From positions 1 to 64,000 of the forward strand of contig JAAFJY010000010.1 of NCBI GenBank assembly GCA_013299105.1: 64,000 bases of DNA, read 5' to 3'. The position numbers and the translations under genes were made by a program. Shown here piece after piece: positions 44,211-54,100 of the stretch. Under the pieces are notes generated by a model. It was given only the letters and a program-made list of their open reading frames with translations, ran no database searches and was not told the origin of the DNA. Each line of letters begins with the position of its first letter. Position 1 is the stretch's first letter. This DNA comes from Chitinophagales bacterium (GTDB lineage: Bacteria; Bacteroidota; Bacteroidia; Chitinophagales; Saprospiraceae).

Positions 44211-45206
44211 ATGGCAATCAATCAAAACTCCGATTTTTTATTTCTTTTTGAAGCCATCCAATGTAACCCCAATGGTGATCCTGACCAAGAGAACAAGCCC
44301 AGGATGGACTATGACACCAGCACCAATTTGGTGACAGATGTACGGATCAAACGCTACATCCGGGATTTTCTCAAGCAAAGTGGGCATGAGATTTTCGTGG
44401 ATATGGAAAGTGACGCTAAAGTAAAAATGGATGATAAATTAAAGGCTGTTTTAATCCGCTTATGGGAAGACGACACTAAAATTGAAGCCTTAATTGACGA
44501 CGATCAGTTATTTGCAGAATACCTCAATATCAAAAAAGAGACTGCGGAAGCAACAGTAAAAGGAATGGTGAGTAAAACCCCTTTAAACAAAGAGGTAAAC
44601 AAAGCAGTTCTGGCAGGTCTCGTAAGGAACAATTTTTCTGATATTAGAATGTTTGGCAGTGCTTTTGCGGTAGATGGATTCAATAAAGCCTACACAGGAC
44701 CTATTCAACTCAACTGGGGCTACTCGCTGAACAAAGTCCACTTGATGGAGTCTGATACCATCTCCTCTATCATGAACGATGACAACAGCACTTTTGGCAA
44801 AGATTATCGGGTGAAATACAGTTTGATTGCGTTTCACGGTACGATCAATCAAGCAGCAGCAGCTAAAACTGGCCTTACGGAAACAGATGTCCAAGATTTT
44901 CGAGATGCTATCTGGCAGAGCTTGAGTGCCAATCCAACTCGGAGTAAACTCAATCAGTATCCCAAGTTGTACCTGGAAATTGTGTACAATGATGGGCATT
45001 ACAATGGGCATTTTGGTGATTTGCGAGGCTTGATCAAAGCCAAGGAAGCCGATGGGAAAAAATCTGAAGAGGTAAGAAGCCTGAACGATTTGACTTTGGA
45101 TTTGTCGGCACTGATCGAGTTGACCAAAACTCAGCAAGGAGCAGGCAAACCAATCAAAGAGGTAATCATCAAGCATTCTTCAGAACTGGCAAACCTCTTT
45201 GACTAA
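44211..45206 (+). CDS. cas7: Type I-B Cascade backbone protein Cas7 (Csh2)
   Basis: 331 aa. It forms the helical backbone of Cascade along the crRNA. The start NQNSDFLFLFEAIQCNPNGDPDQENKPRMD is diagnostic for Cas7/Csh2 (the NPNGDP motif at about residues 22-27). Typical later blocks are VTDVRIKRYIRDFLK, NFSDIRMFGSAFAVDG and YTGPIQLNWGYSLNKV. It lies 18 bp after cas8b, and its stop codon overlaps the cas5 start by one base (TAATG), indicating translational coupling. Confidence 0.95.
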   Translation: MAINQNSDFLFLFEAIQCNPNGDPDQENKPRMDYDTSTNLVTDVRIKRYIRDFLKQSGHEIFVDMESDAKVKMDDKLKAVLIRLWEDDTKIEALIDDDQLFAEYLNIKKETAEATVKGMVSKTPLNKEVNKAVLAGLVRNNFSDIRMFGSAFAVDGFNKAYTGPIQLNWGYSLNKVHLMESDTISSIMNDDNSTFGKDYRVKYSLIAFHGTINQAAAAKTGLTETDVQDFRDAIWQSLSANPTRSKLNQYPKLYLEIVYNDGHYNGHFGDLRGLIKAKEADGKKSEEVRSLNDLTLDLSALIELTKTQQGAGKPIKEVIIKHSSELANLFD

Positions 45207-45970
45207 TGGAAGTCCTCAGCTTCGATTTAGAAGGTAAGCTGGCGCATTTCCGAAAATACTATGCCAACAATACGGCATTGAGCTATTTCATCCCACCACG
45301 AACTACCATGATGGGAGTCTTAGCAGGCATTTTGGGATTATCCCGCGACAGTTACTACGAGCTTCTCGCCTCTGACCGGCTTCGGATTGGCGTGCGTGCT
45401 TTATGCAACTTGAAGAAGAGTTTCCATCGCTTGAATTTACTAAAAGTGGAGGGAGATGCTGATTTTAGAGGAAAAAAAGGGCGGGTTCAAACCCCTTTTG
45501 AGGTAGTAAGTGCGCAAAATATACGAGAAGACATGGTGAAATACCGGGTTTACCTGAGTGCATATCCCGATGGAGAAGAGGTTTTTCAACAACTCAAAAA
45601 AGCCTTGATGCAAAATGAACGCGTATTTGCCACGACTTTGGGCTTGGCCAACTTGAATGCATCTATCTCCAACGTACAATTGTATGGAGGTGATGAAGTA
45701 AGTGTGCAGCAAGTTGAAAATGGGCCAGTTGAAGTGCATTCGGCAATCCCTTCACCTATGGTAAACAAGCTTAATGGCCGACCTGATAAAATCTGGTTGG
45801 AAGAAGAACTCTTTCCGCTCGATTTTGTGGGAAATTACGATCGGGAGTTGAAAAAAATGCAACGTTTGCTCTTTAGCCTGAGCGAACTCCCCCTGCCCTT
45901 GGTCATCAGTGGGACTTACATTCAGTTGAGCAAAGCAGGGAACGTGGAAAATATTTGCTTTATCGAATAA
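45206..45970 (+). CDS. cas5: Type I-B Cas5 (Csh-type, Cas5h)
   Basis: 254 aa RAMP protein that caps the 5' handle of the crRNA in Cascade. The N-terminal EVLSFDLEGKLAHFRKYYANNTALSYFIPPRTTMMGVLAGILGL (about 2-45) is the conserved Cas5 N-terminal RAMP block with the PPRTTMxGxLAGIL motif. TLGLANLNASISNVQLY and SPMVNKLNGRP follow. The start codon overlaps the cas7 stop. The catalytic residues of processing Cas5d are not expected, because a separate Cas6 is present. Confidence 0.95.
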   Translation: MEVLSFDLEGKLAHFRKYYANNTALSYFIPPRTTMMGVLAGILGLSRDSYYELLASDRLRIGVRALCNLKKSFHRLNLLKVEGDADFRGKKGRVQTPFEVVSAQNIREDMVKYRVYLSAYPDGEEVFQQLKKALMQNERVFATTLGLANLNASISNVQLYGGDEVSVQQVENGPVEVHSAIPSPMVNKLNGRPDKIWLEEELFPLDFVGNYDRELKKMQRLLFSLSELPLPLVISGTYIQLSKAGNVENICFIE

Positions 45971-45981
45971 GTCGCTCCAGA

Positions 45982-48420
45982 ATGGAATTTTATTCTCATG
46001 CCCGTACTTTGGAGGATCAAAAAACCAAAGTGGGTAGTAAAAGGCTGCAAGACCATACCTTTGGTGTAAGCCACAAAGCCCTGGAACAGTTTTTTCCAGG
46101 GCTGGCTTTTCCAGTTTCCGCAGATGAAGTAGAAGCTTTGCTGTACGATATAGGACTGCTACATGATTTAGGCAAATACAGTAGCCATTTTCAGCAATAT
46201 CTATTGGGCAGGGATCATGACCACGAATTGAAGCAGCACGCCAGGTTTGGGGCTTTTGTGATTAATCAAAAGTACCTTACAAATCAGGAGTTAGGCTACC
46301 TAGGGTATTACATTGTCAAAAATCACCACAAAAGTTTGCATGATCCTACAGATATAACACTTGATAAATTCTTATTAAAAAGTCAATCAGAGGAGCAAAC
46401 ACGAATCTTTGAATCGCAGAAATCGACAATGCTCCCCCATCTCGCTCAAATTAAGCAGGAACTCAACTTGCCAGCTTTGGAGGATTGGCTTACTTACCCT
46501 GAACGAAAAACATTCTTATGCTGGATACAAGATTGGACCTCAGAAGGCAAACCCTACCGTTATTTCCTAATCAACTACTTGTTTTCATTACTCATTGAAG
46601 CTGATAAATTGGATGCCTCTGATACGCCTCCATTACCAAGGGTGAAAATACCTGCTGAGACGATTACCCGATATATTGAGGGCTTTGTAGCAGCAGATAA
46701 CTTGCAAAATAGGTTGCGCAATGAGGTTAGAACAGCGGTACTTTCCAATTTAGATGATCCAAGCATTGAAGATACCAGGCTTTTTTTACTTACCGCGCCC
46801 ACCGGGATTGGCAAAACACTCACCGCTTTTGATTTTGCTATCCGCTTGAGGGATAAGTTACCACATCGCCCTCAAATCATTACTGGATTGCCGTTTATCA
46901 ACATCATCGAACAAACGCTGGATGTTTATCAGCAAGCATTAGCAAGTACAAACGCTACGGTAATGGCGCATTACCAGTATGCTGATGTATTGGAAGCAGA
47001 CAAGAAAATTGAACCAGATGAGGAAATAATGAACGGTTACGACCAACGCCGAATGCAATTGGATACCTGGCAAGGCGATGTCATTGTAACCTCTTTCGTA
47101 CAACTTTTGCAAACCATGTTGAGCAATAAAAATAAGGTCTTGCTCAAATTCAATCACCTAGCGGGTGCAATTGTAATCATGGATGAGGTGCAAAGTTTAA
47201 AACTTGAACACGTTCCGCTGATTGGCTCTGTGCTTTACTGCATGAGTAAGTTTCTGAATACACGCTTCATACTAATGACAGCAACCAAGCCGCTGGTTTT
47301 TGAGCTTGCGGAGCAGGAAATTTTACAAAAGACTTTACAAAATCAAATTACCAAGGAAGTTAGATGGTTGCTTGCTGACCCTGAACCCATTTTTAGGCAA
47401 TTTCAGCGCACCCAAATTGTACCCCTAACGACTGAGAAATTGGAAGATACGGCTGCCTTATTGCCCATTTTTGCATCGAAATGGCAATCCACCCAATCTG
47501 CCTTGGTGGTAGTCAATACTGTAAATCGTTCGATTGAGTTATTTGAACAACTACAAGAATGGATGATTGAAAAAGGGTATTCTAATCCCTGTTTTTATCT
47601 ATCAACAAATGTTATCCCTGCCCATCGATTAGCTATCATCAAGCAAATCAAAGCTGAAATCAAAGCAGGGCGAGCACCCATATTGGTTGCTACACAGGTG
47701 GTTGAAGCAGGTGTTGACCTTGACTTCGATTTAGGTTTTCGAGATTTAGGGCCTGTTGATTCTATCGTACAGGTAGCTGGTCGCATCAATCGGGAAAACA
47801 CACCTGAACGAGCACTTTCGCCTCTTTACATCATCAATTATGGTGATTGCAAGAGGATTTATGGTACCATTACAGAAGCTCAAGCGCTAAAAGCGTTGGG
47901 AAATGAAGTGATTCCTGAACCAGCATATTATGGTTTGGTTGAAAAATATTTTTGGGAGGTTTCAGAAAAAAGTGCTTACGACGAGTCAAAGAAATACTTC
48001 GATAGCATCAAGTACTTGAGGTATGATGGAGAAAAAAACAAAGATGAACTTCCCATTAATACGTTCAGGGTTATTGCCAATAACAGCAATGTAGTCAGTG
48101 TTTTTGTAGAATGGGATGATGCCGCATCACAAGCCAAAGCAGCTTTTCTGAAACTTTTGTCCATCAATGACAAAAAAGTGCGCTACCAGGCCAAATCGGA
48201 TTTTGACCAACGGTTTAAAAAAACTTTTCATCAACACATCATCGCGGTTCCTGAACAATATGCTGAGGGCTTACCACTGATTTCTCCCAGGCACCAAGGG
48301 GTTGATATTCGACTCATTGATACTGAAAACCTACCTGTGTGGTATGTACCGCCAATCGGTTTTCAGCGAAAAAAAGCTGCTCAATTGGCAAAGGAAGACA
48401 ATTTGGCCGTTCAACTTTAA
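45982..48420 (+). CDS. cas3: Cas3 nuclease-helicase
   Basis: 812 aa from the start at 45982 (MEFYSHARTLEDQ), 11 bp after cas5; the in-frame ATG at 45955 overlaps cas5. The HD nuclease domain shows LLHDLGKYSSHFQ (HD at about 61-62) and KNHHKSLHD (about 113-121). The SF2 helicase has Walker A APTGIGKT (about 272-279), the DEVQ box (about 401-404), MTATKP (about 432-437) and the C-terminal ATQVVEAGVDLDFD and QVAGRINRE motifs. All catalytic elements look intact, so it should degrade targeted DNA. Codon use is AT-rich like cas8b (19 G+C in the 60 nt from 47521). Confidence 0.97.
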   Translation: MEFYSHARTLEDQKTKVGSKRLQDHTFGVSHKALEQFFPGLAFPVSADEVEALLYDIGLLHDLGKYSSHFQQYLLGRDHDHELKQHARFGAFVINQKYLTNQELGYLGYYIVKNHHKSLHDPTDITLDKFLLKSQSEEQTRIFESQKSTMLPHLAQIKQELNLPALEDWLTYPERKTFLCWIQDWTSEGKPYRYFLINYLFSLLIEADKLDASDTPPLPRVKIPAETITRYIEGFVAADNLQNRLRNEVRTAVLSNLDDPSIEDTRLFLLTAPTGIGKTLTAFDFAIRLRDKLPHRPQIITGLPFINIIEQTLDVYQQALASTNATVMAHYQYADVLEADKKIEPDEEIMNGYDQRRMQLDTWQGDVIVTSFVQLLQTMLSNKNKVLLKFNHLAGAIVIMDEVQSLKLEHVPLIGSVLYCMSKFLNTRFILMTATKPLVFELAEQEILQKTLQNQITKEVRWLLADPEPIFRQFQRTQIVPLTTEKLEDTAALLPIFASKWQSTQSALVVVNTVNRSIELFEQLQEWMIEKGYSNPCFYLSTNVIPAHRLAIIKQIKAEIKAGRAPILVATQVVEAGVDLDFDLGFRDLGPVDSIVQVAGRINRENTPERALSPLYIINYGDCKRIYGTITEAQALKALGNEVIPEPAYYGLVEKYFWEVSEKSAYDESKKYFDSIKYLRYDGEKNKDELPINTFRVIANNSNVVSVFVEWDDAASQAKAAFLKLLSINDKKVRYQAKSDFDQRFKKTFHQHIIAVPEQYAEGLPLISPRHQGVDIRLIDTENLPVWYVPPIGFQRKKAAQLAKEDNLAVQL

Positions 48421-48431
48421 AATCAAAAAAT

Positions 48432-49091
48432 ATGAAACTCTCCCACCTCTCCTTCCCTGAACTCCGCCTGCCCACACGCGAGGCGCAACACCTGCGGGGC
48501 TATTTTGGCGAGCTCTTCAAAGAGCACAGCCCGCTGTTGCACAACCACCTCGAAAGCGGTGAATTTCGCTATGGCTACCCCCTGGTGCAATACAAAATCA
48601 TTGAAGGGGTGCCTGTGCTGTTGGGTTTGGGTGAAGGGGCTCCGCTGCTGGTGGAATTGTTCATGAAGGTCAAAGAACTGAACCTGCATGGCATCAACTA
48701 CCCGCTGCAAGAAAAACAAGTAGCTTGCCGTGAGGCCGGGATTGGTTACCTGGACCACCTGCAACGTTACGCTTTCCAGACCCTATGGATGCCACTCAAC
48801 CAGGCCAATTATGCAAATTTTCAGCAACTGGCTGAAAGCGAACAAAGACCCGAATTGGAGCGCCTACTGCGTGGCAATATCCTCAGTATGCTCAAGGGCC
48901 TGGGTATTTGGTTGGAACCCCAGCAGCGAGTGATGTGCAGCATTGAACACTTCAGCCCTCGTACCGTCAATTTCAAAAACCAGCCGATGCTGGCTTTTCA
49001 GGCCCGTTTTGCCGCCAATGTGGAACTGCCCCAATGGATTGGACTGGGCAAAGCCGTGTCAAGGGGTTTTGGAGCAGTCAATAGCATATAA
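48432..49091 (+). CDS. cas6: Cas6 endoribonuclease (Bacteroidota Cas6b-like)
   Basis: 219 aa from the start at 48432 (MKLSHLSFPELRLPTREAQH). It cuts pre-crRNA in each repeat. The C-terminal Gly-rich motif GLGKAVSRGFG (about 204-214) is the RAMP signature of Cas6. The N-terminal part (PLLHNHLESGEFRYGYPLVQYKIIEGVPVLLGLGEG) matches the Cas6_N/Cas6b_C architecture; His37 or His39 is a candidate catalytic residue. It lies between cas3 and cas1, not in the more usual first position. From this gene onward base composition changes to GC-richer (29 G+C in the 60 nt from 48541). Confidence 0.9.
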   Translation: MKLSHLSFPELRLPTREAQHLRGYFGELFKEHSPLLHNHLESGEFRYGYPLVQYKIIEGVPVLLGLGEGAPLLVELFMKVKELNLHGINYPLQEKQVACREAGIGYLDHLQRYAFQTLWMPLNQANYANFQQLAESEQRPELERLLRGNILSMLKGLGIWLEPQQRVMCSIEHFSPRTVNFKNQPMLAFQARFAANVELPQWIGLGKAVSRGFGAVNSI

Positions 49092-49115
49092 CATAGGTAG
49101 CAAAATCAAGATCCC

Positions 49116-50141
49116 ATGCAACTTTACCTCAATACCCACGGAACTTACCTGCACGTCAAAGACGCGATGTTTGAAGTGCGGGTGCCCAATGCACAGGGCG
49201 AAACCCAAAAACACCATTTTGCAGCGCACAAAGTGGTCAGCATCATCATGACCACTGCGGGCGCACTCAGCACCGATGCCATTCGCCTGGCCCTGATGCA
49301 CAATGTGGACTTGATTTTTGCCGATTCGAGCGGGCACCCTTTGGGCAGGGTTTGGCACAGCAAACTGGGCAGCACCACCAAAATCCGCAAACGGCAATTG
49401 GAAGCCAGCTTGGGGCAAGAAGGGCTGCAATGGACCCTGCAATGGCTGGATGCCAAGCTCGCCAACCAAAGCGAATTTGTCAAAGACCTCAAAAAACACC
49501 GCAGCCAACTGGGCGATTACCTCGATGACAAGCACAAAAAAATCGAGAATCTGCGGGCCAGCCTCAGTGTATTGAACGATTCCGCAACGGTTGATGCGGT
49601 AGCTGATACCATTCGGGGTTTGGAAGGCACGGCCGGGCGCTTGTACTTTGAAACCCTGAGTCATGTGATGCCAGACGCTTATCGTTTTCAGGGCCGGAGC
49701 ATGCGGCCAGCCAAAGATGCTTTCAATGCTTTTTTGAATTATGGTTATGGCGTACTGTACAGTCGGGTGGAAAAGGCCTTGATCATTGCGGGAATCGATC
49801 CGTATGTGGGTTTTTTGCACCGCGACGATTACAACCAAAAAAGCATGGTTTTTGATTTCATCGAACCTTACCGGGTGCAGGTAGAAACCGTGGTTTTTCG
49901 TTTGTTCACTGCCAAAAAAATCAACCAAAGCCACTATGAATCCATTGCCAACGGCCTTACGCTCAACAAAGAAGGCAAGCAATTGCTGATCGAAAGGCTT
50001 AACGACTACACCGAGGTAGAAACCATCCGTTACCGGGGACGCAACCAAACCCGCGCCAATGCCATGCAGGGCGACGCCCATATTTTTGCCAACACCCTGA
50101 TTGGGAAAACCTATACCGATGATCGCGTGGGTACTTTATGA
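49116..50141 (+). CDS. cas1: Cas1 integrase
   Basis: 341 aa integrase that, with Cas2, inserts new spacers. The metal-binding residues are Glu170 (IRGLEGTAGRLYFE), His235 (YVGFLHRDDYN) and Asp247/Glu250 (VFDFIEPYR), matching the Cas1 E-H-D/E pattern. The N-terminal beta domain (LYLNTHGTYLHVKDAMFEVR) is standard. It starts 24 bp after cas6 and overlaps cas2 by 23 bp. All active-site residues are intact, consistent with the many related spacer pairs in the array. Confidence 0.97.
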   Translation: MQLYLNTHGTYLHVKDAMFEVRVPNAQGETQKHHFAAHKVVSIIMTTAGALSTDAIRLALMHNVDLIFADSSGHPLGRVWHSKLGSTTKIRKRQLEASLGQEGLQWTLQWLDAKLANQSEFVKDLKKHRSQLGDYLDDKHKKIENLRASLSVLNDSATVDAVADTIRGLEGTAGRLYFETLSHVMPDAYRFQGRSMRPAKDAFNAFLNYGYGVLYSRVEKALIIAGIDPYVGFLHRDDYNQKSMVFDFIEPYRVQVETVVFRLFTAKKINQSHYESIANGLTLNKEGKQLLIERLNDYTEVETIRYRGRNQTRANAMQGDAHIFANTLIGKTYTDDRVGTL

Positions 50142-50409
50142 CATCGAAAACGACAAAGCCCGCACCCAAGTGGCCAAACACTGCAAACAAGCGGGCTTGT
50201 ACCGGGTACAGTATTCGGTGTTTTTGGGTACCCTGGATGCCGAACAAAAAGACGTGTTGAGCTTAAAGCTAGAAGCCCTGATCAACCCCGATCGCGACAA
50301 GGTGTACATTTTCCCGATGTCGAAAAACGAATTGCAGCAAACCATCTTGTTGGGCCAGGCTTTTGACAAAAAACTGGTCACGGACGAGATCAAAGCCCTG
50401 TTTTTATGA
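50119..50409 (+). CDS. cas2: Cas2
   Basis: 96 aa from the start at 50119 (MIAWVLYDIENDKARTQVAKHCK); an in-frame ATG at 50101 is also possible. The WVLYDIEND strand carries the conserved Asp8 of the ferredoxin-like fold, and GLYRVQYSVFLGTLD is the second conserved block. It bridges two Cas1 dimers in the integration complex. It overlaps cas1 by 23 bp upstream and cas4 by 4 bp downstream (ATGA), showing tight coupling. Confidence 0.95.
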   Translation: MIAWVLYDIENDKARTQVAKHCKQAGLYRVQYSVFLGTLDAEQKDVLSLKLEALINPDRDKVYIFPMSKNELQQTILLGQAFDKKLVTDEIKALFL

Positions 50410-50981
50410 GCAGCATTACACCTTCCCACATCATCCAGCATTTGTACTGCCCAAGATTTACCTACTTTGAGCATGTGCTGAGGGTGCCGCAATACGAAGA
50501 AAAAAACTACAAAGTGATGCGTGGACGGGGCCTTCACGACGAGCGCCTGGAGCAAAACAAAGGCTACCTGCGCCGCCGACTAGGGGTAGTTGCTCGCTAC
50601 GATGACCAATACTTGACCAATGCTTTGCTGCGTGGCAGGGTTGACGAAGTGCTGGAATTGGGAGACGGCACAATGGCTCCGCTGGACTATAAATTTGCGG
50701 AATACGAAGAGCAAGTGTACAACACCTATAAAACCCAATTGTACTGTTACGCCTGGCTGATTGAAGAAAATTTTCAGCGCCCGGTGACAAGGGGCTACCT
50801 CGTATATACCCGCAGCCAGAACAAAGTGGTGGAAGTGCCAGTGAGCGAAGACGACAAGAACCTGGTCAAAAAAGCCGCCCAGGAAATTTTACAAATCATA
50901 GAAAGCAATCAATTCCCTAGGGCTACCAAATACAAAGAAAGATGCGTACATTGCACTTATCGGAACATTTGTATCCGTTGA
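50406..50981 (+). CDS. cas4: Cas4 PAM-processing exonuclease
   Basis: 191 aa iron-sulfur RecB-like nuclease that trims prespacers and selects the PAM. The four Fe-S cysteines are Cys15 (HLYCPR) and Cys180, Cys183, Cys189 (RCVHCTYRNIC). Nuclease residues: His44 (GLHDERL), Asp80 (GRVDEVL), Asp94-x-Lys96 (PLDYKFA) and the QxxxY motif QLYCY (111-115). The start codon overlaps the cas2 stop (ATGA). Cas4 is the last gene, after cas1-cas2, whereas many I-B loci have it before cas1. The leader begins right after it. Confidence 0.96.
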   Translation: MSSITPSHIIQHLYCPRFTYFEHVLRVPQYEEKNYKVMRGRGLHDERLEQNKGYLRRRLGVVARYDDQYLTNALLRGRVDEVLELGDGTMAPLDYKFAEYEEQVYNTYKTQLYCYAWLIEENFQRPVTRGYLVYTRSQNKVVEVPVSEDDKNLVKKAAQEILQIIESNQFPRATKYKERCVHCTYRNICIR

Positions 50982-51180
50982 AATGGCCTTTTCCGGGTGA
51001 TAATTTATTTCAGTAAGGGCGAAAAAGGAGTGTAAAAGCTTAAAAGCCAGGGGATTGTCTTTTCGGAAAAGTTTTAAAAAACAGCAAAAAGTTCTTTGAA
51101 ATCATGGAAAAATTATTACATTTGCATGCCCAGATAAGTTTGCAAAGCTTTGATGTTGAACATTTTAGCGGAGGAGACGA
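50982..51180 (+). promoter_or_regulatory. CRISPR leader
   Basis: 199 nt between cas4 and the first repeat, AT-rich, with runs such as AGTTTTAAAAAACAGCAAAAA. It lies on the side expected for the leader, because the repeat's 3' end (ATTGAAAC) is the typical crRNA 5' handle. It contains a promoter (see 51095-51124). New spacers should be inserted at its junction with the repeat at 51181. Confidence 0.8.
51095..51124 (+). promoter_or_regulatory. Predicted promoter of the CRISPR array
   Basis: TTTG at 51095-51098 and TACATTTG at 51117-51124, spaced by 18 nt, match the Bacteroidota -33/-7 pattern (the usual spacing is about 19-21, so slightly short). Transcription would begin near 51131, about 50 nt before the first repeat. 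Motif evidence only. Confidence 0.6.
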
Positions 51181-54100
51181 GCCATTGCGGCATTTCCAGT
51201 AAAAGAAGGATTGAAACTCTGCGACGGAAATACCTAGGGATTGGCTGCCGCATGCCATTGCGGCATTTCCAGTAAAAGAAGGATTGAAACATGAACTCGG
51301 CAATGATGCCAAGGGGATCCAAAAAAGGCCATTGCGGCATTTCCAGTAAAAGAAGGATTGAAACGCAACTTAGCACGGTACTTTAACCCGGTTTCATCCT
51401 GGCCATTGCGGCATTTCCAGTAAAAGAAGGATTGAAACTTTAAAATCTCTTCGTCAGGGTCATATGATTCGTATGCCATTGCGGCATTTCCAGTAAAAGA
51501 AGGATTGAAACGCATTGCGTATGATTTGGTTCAAAATAAAGTTTTTGTGCCATTGCGGCATTTCCAGTAAAAGAAGGATTGAAACATTGCTTAGAATATC
51601 CAGCAAGCCGCCATGCTTTTCGGCCATTGCGGCATTTCCAGTAAAAGAAGGATTGAAACGCCGATAACCAAAACGGCACTTTGCTATCACCTCAAGCCAT
51701 TGCGGCATTTCCAGTAAAAGAAGGATTGAAACCGGTTCTCCCAGGCGCTTTTGCGGGCGTGACAACGCGCCATTGCGGCATTTCCAGTAAAAGAAGGATT
51801 GAAACACGATGATTATGCAATGATCAGCGAAAGCCTCGATGGCCATTGCGGCATTTCCAGTAAAAGAAGGATTGAAACATTGAATAATGATGTTTGAGTG
51901 TTGTAGGCATTTACAGGCCATTGCGGCATTTCCAGTAAAAGAAGGATTGAAACGCCCGTTCTTTTTCCGCCTGGCATTCCAGTAGAAGATGCCATTGCGG
52001 CATTTCCAGTAAAAGAAGGATTGAAACAATCTTAGAGAAAGCTCCAAGGCGTTTTGGGCGAAGCGCCATTGCGGCATTTCCAGTAAAAGAAGGATTGAAA
52101 CATGAACGCTGATAGCATACGGAATAGTTTGCTTTTGGCCATTGCGGCATTTCCAGTAAAAGAAGGATTGAAACAATGTTTGGCTTTACGATCCTCACCA
52201 CCACTTCGCCGGCCATTGCGGCATTTCCAGTAAAAGAAGGATTGAAACGCAACTTAGCACGGTACTTTAACCCGGTTTCATCCTGGCCATTGCGGCATTT
52301 CCAGTAAAAGAAGGATTGAAACGTGGTGCAAGCGTGCAGGATTGCACGGCACACAGCCTTGCCATTGCGGCATTTCCAGTAAAAGAAGGATTGAAACAAG
52401 CCGACATTAACATGGCTGCGTGCAAGCTCGCCAAGCCATTGCGGCATTTCCAGTAAAAGAAGGATTGAAACTCATTATGGCTTAGTCTGCCTGATTGTTG
52501 GAGTGGGGCCATTGCGGCATTTCCAGTAAAAGAAGGATTGAAACTTACGCGGATGCTGTCCACGCTACGGATGTCAGGAAGGCCATTGCGGCATTTCCAG
52601 TAAAAGAAGGATTGAAACGAATAAGGGCTAGCGGCAAAGAGAATATACAAACCGGGCCATTGCGGCATTTCCAGTAAAAGAAGGATTGAAACCGGAATAT
52701 TTTTTGAGCAAATAAATATCAGTTTTCATGCCATTGCGGCATTTCCAGTAAAAGAAGGATTGAAACGCACAGAAGCAACCAGGATGTATGAGAAATGGCG
52801 CAAGGCCATTGCGGCATTTCCAGTAAAAGAAGGATTGAAACGGTACGCATTAACTTGTCCCTTGTTGTTGCTTTCCAGGGCCATTGCGGCATTTCCAGTA
52901 AAAGAAGGATTGAAACCTATATGGCTAGCAAGCCGGATGACTGGAAATTCTAGCCATTGCGGCATTTCCAGTAAAAGAAGGATTGAAACTCACCGGGTTT
53001 ACACTTTTTGCCCGGAAGCTGCGATTGCCATTGCGGCATTTCCAGTAAAAGAAGGATTGAAACCTGAGTCTATCCATGATTATGCGGTGCAAATCAAATC
53101 GCCATTGCGGCATTTCCAGTAAAAGAAGGATTGAAACCCAGTATCAAGGGGGCGAACGAGTACAAGATTGAGATGCCATTGCGGCATTTCCAGTAAAAGA
53201 AGGATTGAAACGGGTACTTTCTTCTCAATCACATCGCTCGAAAAACCGCCATTGCGGCATTTCCAGTAAAAGAAGGATTGAAACATATTGGAAGAGCTTT
53301 CAGGAATACAGTTTAGGCGATGCCATTGCGGCATTTCCAGTAAAAGAAGGATTGAAACTTGTCCATAGGCGGCATAGCATCCGCCACATCGGGCTGCCAT
53401 TGCGGCATTTCCAGTAAAAGAAGGATTGAAACAAGATTCGGAATCCCTGGTTTACAATCCCATTGTTGGCCATTGCGGCATTTCCAGTAAAAGAAGGATT
53501 GAAACTGAAAGTTTTCGATTGTCATGATATGCGTTTTTTGCGCCATTGCGGCATTTCCAGTAAAAGAAGGATTGAAACTGCAAAAATTGACAGCTTGCAA
53601 AAGATCATTTCGAGGCCATTGCGGCATTTCCAGTAAAAGAAGGATTGAAACGGGATCATGGACGGCGCAACCGTTCTGACTTTTCCAAGCCATTGCGGCA
53701 TTTCCAGTAAAAGAAGGATTGAAACATTTCCAACAAAGCAAATGCAATTTCCAGTACTACAAGCCATTGCGGCATTTCCAGTAAAAGAAGGATTGAAACA
53801 ATTTGAAGGGGTTTCAATTCCGAGCGTGTGTGTCGTGCCATTGCGGCATTTCCAGTAAAAGAAGGATTGAAACCAAATTCAAAACACCATTCATCATTTT
53901 CCATCAAAATGCCATTGCGGCATTTCCAGTAAAAGAAGGATTGAAACTTTTTTTGACGTGACGCAAAAATATGTTCAGCCCAAGCCATTGCGGCATTTCC
54001 AGTAAAAGAAGGATTGAAACAAAATGGCTGAAAGCCTTTCTAAAACCGACTTGATCGCCATTGCGGCATTTCCAGTAAAAGAAGGATTGAAACCAACGGC

